64,000 nucleotides of DNA, from contig DIEX01000011.1 of NCBI GenBank assembly GCA_002418835.1, forward strand, positions 93,284-157,283, written 5' to 3'. The notes beneath the pieces were generated by a model, which was given only the letters and a program-made list of their open reading frames with translations, had not been told where the DNA came from and did not search any database. A program made the translations under genes and the position numbers. Below are positions 35,001-45,157 of the stretch, in pieces. Each line of letters opens with the position of its first letter. Position 1 is the stretch's first letter. This DNA comes from Spirochaetia bacterium UBA5763. GTDB taxonomy: Bacteria > Spirochaetota > UBA4802 > UBA5550.

Positions 35001-35546
35001 TTACCTGTGACACACATCACATTGATTGTTCATGTTAAATGTTGCATGACATTCGATGCACTGTTTCATCAGTTTTTCACCTCTTGCGGTGGTATTTGAA
35101 CTGACTCTGTCTCCATGACATGGTGTACATCTTAAGTGTTTACTGCCATCGGCCATATCTTTTGTAATGGCGACCTTATGGCTGTAATAAACAAGCTGCT
35201 TGTCTTCAGCTTTTGAAATCCAGGGACTGTCTTTATCCGCGTAAGAATCAAAAACACTCTTTTTCCGCGGGGTCATATGATCAGTATTGGTGAGAGCGCC
35301 GTTACGATCATGGCATACTGTGCAATCTCCGATTGAGGGCATTCCGCGGAATGTCTTCTGCTCATCATATTTATGACAGGTGCCGCAATCTTTTACGTTA
35401 TATTTCTGTATATGAGTTGCATGGCTGAATGGAATTTTTTCTGCAGCATTTGCTTTTTTTTCTGCTTCGCATGATGCTGTCAGGATAGCCAGTGAGCCCA
35501 GTGCAACAATCATTAACGTTTTTAAATATAATACTGAACGTTTCAT
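35001..35546 (-). CDS. Lipoprotein pentahaem cytochrome c
   Basis: A 181-residue protein with a signal peptide ending in lipobox LTASC. Five CxxCH haem motifs follow: CGTCH, CTVCH, CTPCH, CIECH and CDVCH (last residues). His residues outside the motifs (SHATHIQ; YYSHKV) can be the distal axial ligands. It lies in the formate dehydrogenase operon between the FeS subunit and fdhE and replaces the membrane cytochrome b (FdnI) normally present. It would accept electrons from formate in the periplasm. I saw no link to a quinone in this protein. Confidence 0.92.
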   Translation of the reverse strand: MKRSVLYLKTLMIVALGSLAILTASCEAEKKANAAEKIPFSHATHIQKYNVKDCGTCHKYDEQKTFRGMPSIGDCTVCHDRNGALTNTDHMTPRKKSVFDSYADKDSPWISKAEDKQLVYYSHKVAITKDMADGSKHLRCTPCHGDRVSSNTTARGEKLMKQCIECHATFNMNNQCDVCHR

Positions 35547-35682
35547 GAAAGTTCTCCTTGTAATTACTTTCCATGAGCCGCTTTGAACTTCACTAAGTGT
35601 TAAATTTTAAGCTAAAGGATGCTGTAAAAAATAACAGAAGCGCATTCAGGGATTTAATCCCCCCGGCGGTCATGAGATTAAA

Positions 35683-35713
35683 GCCGGTATTGCAGTTTTT
35701 GTGCAATACCGGC
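35683..35713 (-). terminator. Strong hairpin after the FeS subunit gene
   Basis: GCCGGTATTGCA and TGCAATACCGGC are a perfect 12-bp stem with a 7-nt loop, followed on the minus strand by TTTAAT. It lies just past fdhB, so it may act as an attenuator before the cytochrome gene. Confidence 0.7.
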
Positions 35714-35726
35714 AGAAATAACTGAT

Positions 35727-36416
35727 TTAAGCAAGAGCTCCTGTCTTTGAATTTTCATCCAGCATGGCAAGATTGTGATACATATCTCTCTTGTGTGTGA
35801 TAAGATAGACTACCCTCACGCTGTCCACATCAAGCAGTGCCGCATCGGGAAATTCTTTCTTAACAATAGCAAGCCTTTCATATGCCAGTGCAAGCATCTT
35901 ATCCCTGTCACCAAAATTCATGGCGCCTGTGGGACATGTTTTCACGCACATTGGAAGAAGGTCCTTTTCCACACGTTCAAGGCACATGTCGCATTTATTG
36001 ATTATACCGGACTTTTCATTTCTTCTAGGTATATTATATGGACAGTACTCTTTCATCATGAGGAATCCTTCTTTGGATATCTTCTTTGTTTTCTCAGTAA
36101 AGATTACAGCGCCTGTTGCTTTATCAACTACAACTGCTCCCTTAACTTCACCGTCTGCTGCGAGCTTACATGGAGGTTCTGTACAGTGACGGCACTGATC
36201 CGGGAAAAAATTCCATATTACACGATCTTTATCTTTAAACTCATTAAAACGTACTAATTTAAAGTTAAGCGGATTAAGATCCTGCGGATTCTGATGGCTT
36301 CCCCAGCCTAACTGCTTTGTGTAGTTGGCTTCAAAACCCTGCCACTCTTTACAGGCAACCTGGCATCCTCTGCACGCGGTACACCTTGATGTATCAATGA
36401 AGAATGTCTTAGCCAT
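35727..36416 (-). CDS. fdhB: Formate dehydrogenase FeS subunit (4x[4Fe-4S])
   Basis: A 229-residue ferredoxin-like subunit with four cysteine clusters: CTACRGCQVACKEW, CRHCTEPPC, CPYN region and CDMCLERVEKDLLPMC followed by CPTGAM. The layout matches FdnH/FdhB of periplasmic formate dehydrogenases. It has no C-terminal membrane helix, so the enzyme is not anchored through this subunit. The start overlaps the stop of the catalytic subunit by 8 nt. It carries electrons from the Mo/W subunit to the cytochrome encoded next. Confidence 0.93.
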   Translation of the reverse strand: MAKTFFIDTSRCTACRGCQVACKEWQGFEANYTKQLGWGSHQNPQDLNPLNFKLVRFNEFKDKDRVIWNFFPDQCRHCTEPPCKLAADGEVKGAVVVDKATGAVIFTEKTKKISKEGFLMMKEYCPYNIPRRNEKSGIINKCDMCLERVEKDLLPMCVKTCPTGAMNFGDRDKMLALAYERLAIVKKEFPDAALLDVDSVRVVYLITHKRDMYHNLAMLDENSKTGALA

Positions 36417-39400
36417 GGTGTTCCTCCACTTTTATCTCTTCGTAGGATAGTTCAGTTACCTTATCTGCCTTTCTGATATTAACCTGGCACGCCTTGTACT
36501 CAGGAATAGATGTGTTCGGGTCACCAGTATAAAGAGTAAGACGGTTTGTTGCATCGCCTATACCGGGCTTTGTCCATCCGAATGCGAAAGGCATACCTAC
36601 AAGGTGAACGGTTTTCCCCTGAACTTTGAATGGAACTATACGCACTGTTACCATAGCAACAGCCTCAACTTCTCCCCTGATGCTCTCAAGGATAACCGGG
36701 TCTCCGTTTTTAATACCTTTTTCCTTAGCGAGTTCATGGCTCATCTCAACATAAAGCTGAGGTTCAGCTTCGAGGAGTGCTGGAACCATTCTTGTTTCAG
36801 AACCGCCGCACCAGTGCTCTGTCAAGCTGTATGTTGTGAGAACTATAGGATATTTCGGATCCCCGGCCGGAGCAATCTTATCACCGGGAACAATTTTTGC
36901 ACACGGATTACGCAGCTGACCTGAGAAACCGTGATTTGTAACAGGAGTTTCTGTCGGTTCGTAATGTTCCGGGAATGGACCGTCAACAAGGCCTGTTCCA
37001 TAGAGCTGCCCGAGTCCGTCAGGGAGCATGATGAACGGGTTTTTACCGCCTTCTTTAGATAGAGGTGGCTGTCCGCCGTCAGCAACGTCACCTTCCCACT
37101 TCGCACCGTCCCATCTGATGATTGTTCTTGAAGGATCCCATGGCTGTCCGTTTTTATCAACAGATGCTCTATTGTAAAGAATCCATCTGTTCATCGGCCA
37201 TGTCCATGCATAGTTGGGGAATATACCAACTTTTTTCTGCAGCGGAGTCTGAGCGAGGCTTGTGCGTTTCAGCCTGTTCTCTTCTTCTGTTACGCTGCCT
37301 GCAGCAAGCCACATGAGAGATGCTGTTGTGCCGTCATCTTTAAAATCTGCGAATCCGGAAAGCTGTTTCCCTTTGTTAGGACCGCCTGTGAACCATCCAC
37401 TGATACGTTTTGCTACTACATCTGCATCGTATTTTTTGTACCAGTTTAGGTTAACGATAGGCTCTTTAAAGACTCCACCCTCTTTTTTGTAGAGGTCGAT
37501 AACTTCATTCATGATCTCTATCATGATCTGTCCCATCGCTTTTGATTTGCCGCTGGGTTTTGCTGCCTGGTAGTGCCAGCCGATCATCCTCTGGCTGCTG
37601 CTTATGCTGCCCTCTTTCTCAAGCCTGTGGCATGAAGGGAAAAGAAAAACTTCAGTTTTTACTTTTTTGGGATCAATTCCAGGGCTGTGCCAGAAATCGG
37701 TTGTTTCATTATGGTGAATCTCTGCTGAATACATAAATTCAAGGTTTGTGAGTGCTTTCCTTATGTTGTTGCTGTTCGGAATACTCTGGCAGGGATTGTG
37801 TGCCCATATTGAGCCACCCTTCATTTCGCCTTTCATCATCTTCTCATAACAGTAGAGGAATGAGTAGTCACCATCACGCTCACTCTTTGGAACGTCACCT
37901 TTCCCGAGCCATGCGTAACCGAAATCGTTCTCTTTTGTCGCGTTTTTACCGAAATATGCTTTTAGGAAGCTTACCATATATTTAGGTCTGTTTCCCCACC
38001 AGTTAATACTTTCAGCAAGTACGGTTTTTGGTGTAGTTGCCTTATTATAATCCGCAAGAGTCTGTGCATTCGCCCTTGGAAGAGGGAGATAGCCTGGAAG
38101 TATGTTGTAAAGAATCGCATGGTCTGTTGTTCCCTGTACGTTCGGCTCGCCCCTGAGAGCATTTACGCCGCCCCCTGCTACACCAGCATTACCGAGAAGG
38201 AGCTGAATTATACCGCTTGTACGGATATTCTGAACGCCTACAGTGTGCTGTGTCCAGCCGAGTGCGTAAAGAATTGTACCTGCTTTATCGCGCTTTCCTG
38301 TTGCTGCATAAGCTTCATAAACTTTAACAAGGTTTTCTGTTGAAACCCCTGTTATTGAAGAAACCTTGCTGAGGTCATATCTTGAGTAATGTTTTTTCAG
38401 AAGCTGGAATACACAATTCGGATTTTTTAATGACGGATCTCTCTTAACCGCGCCTTTTTCATCCTTTTCAAACTGCCAGCTTGATTTATCGTAGATTTTT
38501 GTCTGAGGATTATATCCTGAGAAAACTCCGTTATTGAATGAAAACTTGGGATTTACAATATAAGATGCGTTTGTATAGTCATTAACGTATTCTTTGAAAT
38601 AGAGTTCTTTATCAAGAACATATTTTATCATACCGCCCATGAAAGCAATATCTGTTCCTGAACGTAGAGGAACGTGGAAATCTGATCTTGCTGATGTTCT
38701 TGAGAATTTCGGGTCAACATGGATAATCTTTGCCCCTCTCTCCTCTTTTGCTTTGAGTACCCATTTAAAACATATAGGGTGGTGTTCTGCTGCGTTACTT
38801 CCGATTATGAGACAACAGTCTGTATTCTTGATATCTATCCAGCTGTTTGTCATTGCTCCGCGTCCGAATGATTCCGCCAAACTGGCGACAGATGGGCTGT
38901 GTCAAATCCGGGCCTGGTGGTCCATGTAGACAAGTCCGAGAGCTCTCTGTGCCTGAACGACAATGGATGCCTCTTCGTTACTCATCTGGGATGATCCCAT
39001 GTGGAACATAGTTTCGAGACGGTTTACAACCTGGCCTTCAGCGTTTTTAACTGTAAAGGTTTTGTCCCTGGTGTCTTTGATTTTTCTGGCAAGTTTTTCA
39101 ATCATCCAGCTCCAACTCTTCTCTTCCCAATTCTCACTGAATGGAGCCCTGTACATAGGTTTTAAAACCCTGTGAGTGCTGTTGACCATTGAATTCATTG
39201 TTGCACCTTTTGCGCAGAGCGCGCCTTCGCTAATAGGATACCCCGGATCCCCTTCAGTGCTTACAACTTTCCCCCCTTTAACATGTGCTATGAATCGACA
39301 ACTCACTGCGCAGAAGGGGCATATTGATCTTACTTCTTTGGCGCCTTTAATCTTAAGATCTTTCGCGTAAGATTCTGTTACCAGATAGCTTACACCAAGC

Positions 39401-39468
39401 CCGCCAAGGGCTAATGCACCGGCTCCGGCTCCCGCCACTTTAAGCAATTCCCGGCGTGTTACCTTCAT
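36409..39468 (-). CDS. fdhA: Periplasmic Sec-formate dehydrogenase catalytic subunit
   Basis: A 1019-residue subunit that reads through an in-frame UGA at 38902-38904 (residue 189). The context is MDHQARI-Sec-HSPSVASLAESFGRGAMTN, matching the FdnG-type Sec site. Tat signal VTRRELLKV at the N-terminus. [4Fe-4S] ligands in CPFCAVSCRFIAHV and CAKG near residue 88. C-terminal molybdopterin domain. A hairpin with CGCCA/UGGCG stem lies ~10 nt past the UGA, as in bacterial SECIS elements. The enzyme oxidises formate to CO2 in the periplasm and passes electrons to FdhB. Gene order fdhA-fdhB-cytochrome-fdhE. Without recoding, two fragments (188 and 823 residues) would result. Confidence 0.95.
38858..38904 (-). 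promoter_or_regulatory. Sec-UGA codon and bacterial SECIS-like hairpin (fdhA)
   Basis: UGA at 38902-38904 is followed on the mRNA by CACAGCCCAUCUGUCGCC and then UGGCG. The CGCCA/UGGCG stem with a GUU-containing loop sits at the distance seen in E. coli fdnG/fdhF. It would be bound by SelB. The codon context is the family-typical R-I-U-H. Confidence 0.85.
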
Positions 39469-39595
39469 TAAAATCCTCCTGTATATATTGTATATTTGCA
39501 GATTATTAATTCACAAGAGAAGCCCTGACAGTTGCATCAGTACTGACTTTTCTTTGAATTTTTAACAGTTTGCTGAAGCCCTATTATGCCATTGC

Positions 39596-39611
39596 TGACA
39601 TATTAATGTCA
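39596..39611. promoter_or_regulatory. TGACAT-N4-ATGTCA dyad upstream of fdhA
   Basis: A perfect 6-bp inverted repeat with a 4-nt ATTA spacer, 128 nt upstream of the Sec-formate dehydrogenase start. Related dyads lie upstream of the hydrogenase and the NAD-formate dehydrogenase operons. Confidence 0.3.
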
Positions 39612-39691
39612 ATATATAATTGAATTATTATTAAAAAATGAATATGTTTTATTTAACAAATGGTTAATTTTAGCATATTCACCGGATAAAA

Positions 39692-39715
39692 AATCCCCCC
39701 TTTTCAGGGAGGATT
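39692..39715 (-). terminator. Terminator of the NAD-linked formate dehydrogenase operon
   Basis: AATCCCCCC and GGGAGGATT pair around a 6-nt loop, followed on the minus strand by a T-rich run, 26 nt past the stop. Confidence 0.75.
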
Positions 39716-39741
39716 TTTTATAAATAAATTTATGCTATTAA

Positions 39742-42456
39742 CTAAATCTTATCGATCCTTACAGCACATGCCTTGTATTCAGCAGTTTTTGTCTCAGGGT
39801 CGAATACGTTGTTGCAGAGCCAGTTAGCGTTCCCTTCACTGAAGTGGAAAGACATCCATACCATACCAGCAGGGATCTCATCCGTTACCTTAGCCCTTAC
39901 TTTAACAGCTCCACGGCGTGAACTTACTTTGACATACTCACCATGTTTAACACCGAGCTTCTGTGCATCAGCCGCAGACATGTCCACTCTCTCTTCAGAC
40001 ATCATCTGGTTAAGTCCGGTTTTATCATCGAGTACACGATCTAAACCGCATCTGCCTGTCTGAGTCCTTGTATGATAGTGAACAAGACGTCGTCCTGTAC
40101 TGAGTACAAGAGGATATTCAGCATCAGCAACCTCTGCCGGAGGAGTCCATTCTATGCCTTTGAACAGACCTTTACCGCGCGTAAACTTCCCGTCTTTGTG
40201 AAGAAACTTGGTACCGGGATGTTCTTCATTAGGACATGGCCACTGAAGACCATCGCCTTCAAGTCTGTGATACTTTATACCTGCAAAAGCCGGAGCCACC
40301 ATAGAATGCTCATTATCCCATATCTCCTGCGCACTGTTCGATGTCCACTCATGGCCGAGCCTCTTTGCAAGCTGTTTAAATATCCACCAGTTCGGCATTG
40401 CCTGCCCGGGAGCGTCCTTAATCTTGCGTACGCGATTGAGACGGCGTTCACTGCTTGAGAATGTACCTTCATCCTCGCACCATGCGGCAGCAGGGAATAT
40501 TACATCTGCAAAACGGGTTGTCTCTGTGTGGAAAATATCGTTGCATACAAGAAACTCCGCAGACTCAAGTTCATGCTCAACATGAGTAATATTCGGATCT
40601 GTCCGCGCCAGGTTTTCACCGAATATATAAAAAGCTCTCACCTTCTTTGTTGTGAGTGCGTGCATCATATCCGGAATCATGAGGCCTACTTTATCAGAGA
40701 GATTATTTACTCCCCATGCTTTCTCAAACTTCTCTTTGTTTTTAGGATCTGTTACAGCCTGGTATCCGGGATAAACGTTTGGAAGAGCGCCCATGTCGCA
40801 TGCGCCCTGAACGTTATTCTGCCCGCGAAGAGGGTTAACTCCCGCAGATTCCATACCCATGTTCCCCAGAAGCATCTGGAGATTGGATGTTGACATAACG
40901 TTATTTTTTCCGCATGTATGTTCTGTTATACCAAGAGTGTAGCAGAGCATACCCGGCTTGATTGCCGCCATTGTCCTGGCAATCTCCCTGATTAGATCTG
41001 CTGATACACCTGAAATTTCAGCAGCTTTCTCAGGGGGATATTTCATTACTGTGGCCTTCATCTCTTCAAAGCCTTCAGTATTCTCTTCAACAAATTTTTT
41101 GTCATAGAGATTTTCAGTAATAAGCACGTTCATAAGCCCATTTATAAACGCAACGTCAGAACCGACTTTAATCTGAGCGTAAATATCTGCTTTTTTCGCA
41201 AGTGCCTGATAGCGCGGGTCAGCAACAATAATTTTTGCCCCTTTAAGTTTCGCGCGTTTTACATAATAGGAAGCTACAGGGTGAGCCTCTGTCATGTTTG
41301 TTCCGATTAAAAAGAAAAGCTTCGCGTTTTCAAATTCCCCGAAGGAGTTTGTCATCGCGCCTGATCCGAATGTAGTTGCCAGACCGGCAACAGTTGGAGC
41401 GTGTCAGGTCCGGGCGCAGTGGTCAATGTTGTTGGTACCTATTGCCGCCCTGAAGAGTTTCTGCATATAGAATGAATCTTCGTTGGTACTTCTCGCGCAG
41501 CTTACACATGCGATAGCATCAGGACCGGATTCTTTAATAATCTGTTTGAATTTGTCCGCAACAAGGTCAAGAGCCTCGTCCCATGTCGCTTCTTCAAATT
41601 TTCCATTTTTCTTGATAAGAGGAGTTGTGAGACGCTCCTTTGAATAGATGAAATCGTAACCGTAACGTCCTTTCACGCAGAGGTGCCCGTCATTCGGCTT
41701 CGCACCCTCAACACCCTTGACACGGACAATCTGATCACCTTTCAGATGAAGTTCCTGCTGACAGCCAACGCCGCAATACGGGCATGTTGTTCTTATTTTT
41801 GTGATCTCCCATGAACGGGCTTTTCCGATAGCTTTCTTTTCTATAAGAGCTCCTACAGGGCAGACCTGAACGCACTCACCACACTGAACGCAGGTTGACT
41901 CTCCCATCGGCTTATTTCCATCACAGACAACCTGCGTATGTCCGCCTCTGAATCCGAAGTCAAGAACCTCGTTTACAACAAGGCGGTTACATGCTTCAAT
42001 GCAACGTCCGCACTGGATACATTTATTAACATCTCTTACGATAAAAGCTCCTGATTCATCCTTATCTTCGCGTTCTTCAACTATAAATGCAGGCAGTTCT
42101 ATTCCGAGATGATAAGCAGCTTCCTGAAGTTCACAGTCCCCGTTTCTTTCGCATATCATACAGTTATGGTTCCCGTTAGCGAGAAGAAGGTTCACCACCA
42201 TTCTCTGCGCATCAAGAACGCGAGGACTGTCTGTTGTTATTATCATGCCGTCTGTCGCTGTAAGCGAACATGATGTCTGTAGATTTCTGATACCATCCAC
42301 TTCAACCACGCAGACCCTGCATTTGCTTGCAGGGCCAAGTTTCGGGTGATAACAGAGAGACGGGATATAGAATCCGTTATCTCTTGCTATCTGTAGGACG
42401 GTTTTATTACCATCAAAGGCGCACTCTTTGCCATTAATAACAATTGTCTTACTCAT
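39742..42456 (-). CDS. fdhF: NAD-linked cytosolic Sec-formate dehydrogenase catalytic subunit
   Basis: A 904-residue protein reading through UGA at 41404-41406 (residue 351), in the context IDHCART-Sec-HAPTVAGLATTFGSGAMTN. No signal peptide, so cytosolic. Residues 1-~220 are NuoG-like: plant-type [2Fe-2S] (CYHPKLGPASKCRVC), His-Cys3 (HNCMICERNGDC) and two [4Fe-4S] (CIQCGRCIEAC, CVQCGECVQVC). The Mo domain has CPYCGVGCQQEL near 240. A hairpin GUUGCC/GGCAAC with a GGUCU loop just after the UGA closely resembles the E. coli fdhF SECIS apical loop. Coupled with the NuoEF fusion to reduce NAD+ with formate or run in reverse. Confidence 0.95.
41361..41406 (-). promoter_or_regulatory. Sec-UGA codon and SECIS-like hairpin (fdhF)
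   Basis: UGA at 41404-41406, then CACGCUCCAACU and the stem GUUGCC/GGCAAC with a GGUCU loop, a loop shared with E. coli fdhF. This supports Sec insertion rather than termination. Confidence 0.88.
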
Positions 42457-42474
42457 TATTTTCTCCTCAATAAT

Positions 42475-44181
42475 CTACCGTTTAACCAGGGCTTCAAATT
42501 CAGGCCTGAACTTGCTTACCATTGCCTGGATAGGAACAGCGAAAGCTTCACCTGTGGGACAGAGAGTAAGCCCCTTTATATTTGCTGTAAGATGCAGTAT
42601 CAGGTCTATATCCTCCATCTTCCCTTTGCCGTGAACTAAATCATGAAGTTTATGTTCGATCACAAGAGACCCCTCTCTGCATGGCACACACTGACCGCAT
42701 GACTCATGGTGATAAAACTCAATCGTACGGAGTGCAAGCTCAGGGATAGATACTGTATCATTAACAACCATTATCCCGCCTGAACCGAGAGCAGTCCCGG
42801 CTTTTACGCATGAATCAAAATCGAGGATAAGGTTTTCCGCTTCCTGCGCAGTAAGTATGGCAACTGAAAGCCCGCCGACAATAACACCTTTAAGCTTCCC
42901 TTTTACCCCGCCAGATGCTTCAAGTATCTCCTTAAGAGGTGTACCCATGGGATACTCAAATATACCCGGCTTATTAACATGTCCGGATACACCGAAAATT
43001 TTAGGGCCGAAGTTATTGGTATTCCCGAATTTTTTATATCCTGCCGCGCCGTTCTGAATTATAAACGGGATAGACGAAAGAGTTTCCACGTTGTTTACAA
43101 CTGTAGGGCAGCCATAGAGACCGGAGTTTGCCGGGAACGGAGGTTTAACACGGGGATTCCCTCTTTTGCCTTCAAGAGATTCTATCTGTGCAGTTTCATC
43201 ACCGCAGACATAAGAACCGCCTCCCCTGTGGACAACGATGTCAACATTGGCAAGCTGGCCGTCTTTTTTTGCCTCTTCAATTGCCGCATCAAGAATATCA
43301 GCGATCCAGTTGAACTCACCCCTGATATAGATGAATGCCTTTTTTGAATTAATCGCATAAGCGCTTATTGCTATACCTTCAATAACAAGATGCGGATTGA
43401 ACTCCATTATCTGCCTGTCCTTGAATGTGCCGGGCTCACCTTCATCCGCGTTACAGATAAGGTAAACAGGCCTTGAATCATTTTTTGGAAGGAAAGACCA
43501 CTTCATACCTGCCGGGAAACCCGCGCCGCCGCGTCCACGCACTCCTGCTTCTTTAACTTCTTCAATAATATCAGCAGGCTTCATTGTGAGAGCTTTTTTA
43601 AGTGACTGATAGCCGCCGTTCTTTTTATAAAATGCAATTGTACGGCAGTCTTTCTGCGTCCTGTCATTCAGGAGAATACCGCATTTTGATATGACTGTCA
43701 TTGAAGGATCATTTTCAGGCTCCTTCCCGCTTTTCAGAGCTTCTATAAGAGCATCTGTTTTTGCTATGGTCATATTTTCGAAATAGCGATCATTAACCTG
43801 GATCACCGGGCCTGTGGCGCAGGAACCTAAATCCTGAACTCTGTTCAGGGTAAACATCCCATCCTTAGTTGTTTCTCCGGATTTAATTCCTAATTTCTTT
43901 TCAAGATGTGCAACAATGGCATCCGCTCCATGAAGAAATCCGGGAACGCATGTATCAACCTGAAGATGAAATTTACCCACAGGCTGAGTGTTAAACATGG
44001 TATAATAAGTTGCTACACCATACACCTTACTTTTGCTGCAACCTATTACCCTTGCAGCTTCTTCCATTGCATCTTCATTGAGAAAATTTTTATTCTCCCT
44101 TTGCAGATGCTGCATAACCGGCATTATCGCTGATTTTTCATCAGGATACCTGGCAATTATCTTTTTTATACTGGCATCCAT
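42475..44181 (-). CDS. Fused NuoE-NuoF NADH diaphorase subunit (NuoE cluster ligands incomplete)
   Basis: A 568-residue fusion. Residues ~1-150 are NuoE/thioredoxin-like [2Fe-2S] fold and ~180-568 are NuoF: GRGGAGFPAGMKW (FMN/NADH), CNADEGEPGTFKDR, and SCGQCVPCREG plus LTLCPTGEA for the [4Fe-4S] cluster. In the NuoE part the standard four cysteines (C-x4-C and C-x3-C) are only half present. Cys78 and Cys121 remain, but the positions expected to be Cys are Leu83 (TCVPGFLHGA) and Asp117 (DLGSC). So the N-terminal cluster is probably absent or altered. Operon with the Sec-formate dehydrogenase, which starts 18 nt downstream. Confidence 0.9.
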   Translation of the reverse strand: MDASIKKIIARYPDEKSAIMPVMQHLQRENKNFLNEDAMEEAARVIGCSKSKVYGVATYYTMFNTQPVGKFHLQVDTCVPGFLHGADAIVAHLEKKLGIKSGETTKDGMFTLNRVQDLGSCATGPVIQVNDRYFENMTIAKTDALIEALKSGKEPENDPSMTVISKCGILLNDRTQKDCRTIAFYKKNGGYQSLKKALTMKPADIIEEVKEAGVRGRGGAGFPAGMKWSFLPKNDSRPVYLICNADEGEPGTFKDRQIMEFNPHLVIEGIAISAYAINSKKAFIYIRGEFNWIADILDAAIEEAKKDGQLANVDIVVHRGGGSYVCGDETAQIESLEGKRGNPRVKPPFPANSGLYGCPTVVNNVETLSSIPFIIQNGAAGYKKFGNTNNFGPKIFGVSGHVNKPGIFEYPMGTPLKEILEASGGVKGKLKGVIVGGLSVAILTAQEAENLILDFDSCVKAGTALGSGGIMVVNDTVSIPELALRTIEFYHHESCGQCVPCREGSLVIEHKLHDLVHGKGKMEDIDLILHLTANIKGLTLCPTGEAFAVPIQAMVSKFRPEFEALVKR

Positions 44182-44272
44182 ACCTCACCTTTTTTTTAAA
44201 TAAAGATTAACCGGCTCCTCCCGGGGCCGGGAGGACTGTACGGCTTTAAACTCTGAATAAGTTATGCGGGCG

Positions 44273-44310
44273 TTATGTTAATATTAGCAAAAATGCTAAA
44301 TCTAACATAA
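44273..44310. promoter_or_regulatory. Nested palindrome upstream of the NAD-formate dehydrogenase operon
   Basis: TTATGTTA (44273) and TAACATAA (44303) are perfect 8-bp inverted arms. Inside them lies TTAGCA-N4-TGCTAA (44284-44299). The half-site TTATGTT/AACATAA recurs in the palindrome in front of modA (47331-47350). It lies 92-129 nt upstream of the start codon, a natural operator position. Possible target of the ModE-like regulator. The rest of the gap 44182-44530 holds a TGTCAT/ATGACA dyad and a terminator. Confidence 0.45.
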
Positions 44311-44339
44311 ATGCCAAAAGTAATTAATTTTATTTGTAT

Positions 44340-44353
44340 TGTCATTTATGACA
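44340..44353. promoter_or_regulatory. TGTCAT-TT-ATGACA dyad
   Basis: A perfect 6-bp inverted repeat with a 2-nt spacer, upstream of the NAD-formate dehydrogenase operon. Similar dyads lie at 33759 and 39596. Confidence 0.3.
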
Positions 44354-44460
44354 CATTAAATCAGCAAGTCAACATAAAAAAGGCCGGCAGATCAGGAGAG
44401 AAAAAACAATTTATCAGTAAAAAACAGCCTGTAAAACCGGGAGAATAAGTCAGGGGGAAA

Positions 44461-44522
44461 ATGGCTTACCGGCATCCCCTTCTCTGACGGGCAACGTCAG
44501 AGAACAGAAATCCGGAAGCCAT
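44461..44522 (-). terminator. Two-tier hairpin after fmdE
   Basis: The outer arms ATGGCTTACCGG and CCGGAAGCCAT enclose CTCTGAC/GTCAGAG. On the minus strand the structure is followed by TTTTCCCCC. It sits just past the fmdE stop and ~280 nt before the formate dehydrogenase operon. Either a terminator of the mod operon or a structured leader; no known riboswitch class identified. Confidence 0.5.
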
Positions 44523-44530
44523 CTGTTAAT

Positions 44531-45109
44531 TTAAAAATTGTTAATAGAAATATAAGGGGATTCACCCGCGCAGTTGCGGCATTTATCGCCATGCTTTGCA
44601 GGGTAAGCTTCTCCGCAGACAGGGCATGTTGATGAAGCCCCCCCTTTCTTGCGTGTAAGCTTCTCCGGTTCAACCTTAACTCTCTGCATACTCAGGATTG
44701 AGTCCCCTGCCTCTTTTATCTGCTTCATAAGGAGATCAGAATCCTGTTCCTTTTTAGGCTTCAGCTTGAAGAACCAGCTGTTAACCTCAGGCCAGTTTTT
44801 AAGTTTCTCAATGTCAAGATAAACACGCACACCTTCACCACTATATTTTTCATAAAGTGTAACTGCAAACTTTCCGAAGTCAAAAACTTTGAGCCAGCCG
44901 TTCCCTATTGTGCAGGGAGTCAGAAGCTGAACTGCATCAGGAAGGCAGACCTGTGTCTCGCAGATTGAATCAAAGAACTCCCCTTCAGGGACATTCTTCA
45001 AAGCAAGATCAACCATAAATCCCCCGATCAAAAGACCAGGAGCAAGATTGCCGTGAAATGATTTCACAACCTGGACAAATTCCTCATAAGAATAGGTGCC
45101 GATTTTCAT
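44531..45109 (-). CDS. FmdE-family protein (formylmethanofuran dehydrogenase subunit E-like)
   Basis: A 192-residue protein. The N-terminal FmdE fold is recognisable (FHGNLAPGLLIGGFMVDLAL; ETQVCLPDAVQLLTPCTIGNGWLKV), with Cys and His residues that bind metal. A C-terminal zinc ribbon is present (CPVCGEAYP; CRNC). FmdE-like proteins are found with molybdopterin enzymes and are thought to deliver or handle metal or the pterin; the exact role is not settled. It is the last gene after modABC, 79 nt downstream of modC with a small hairpin between, which ties it to Mo metabolism. Confidence 0.85.
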   Translation of the reverse strand: MKIGTYSYEEFVQVVKSFHGNLAPGLLIGGFMVDLALKNVPEGEFFDSICETQVCLPDAVQLLTPCTIGNGWLKVFDFGKFAVTLYEKYSGEGVRVYLDIEKLKNWPEVNSWFFKLKPKKEQDSDLLMKQIKEAGDSILSMQRVKVEPEKLTRKKGGASSTCPVCGEAYPAKHGDKCRNCAGESPYISINNF

Positions 45110-45157
45110 AAAAAACTCCTCTGACTAAAACTTACTTTTAATACTATTTTATATAAG

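Noticed and set aside
38902..41406. In-frame stops in the two formate dehydrogenases as pseudogene evidence
   Set aside because: Both are UGA in the exact Sec context (R-x-U-H) with SECIS-like hairpins, so recoding is far more likely than decay.
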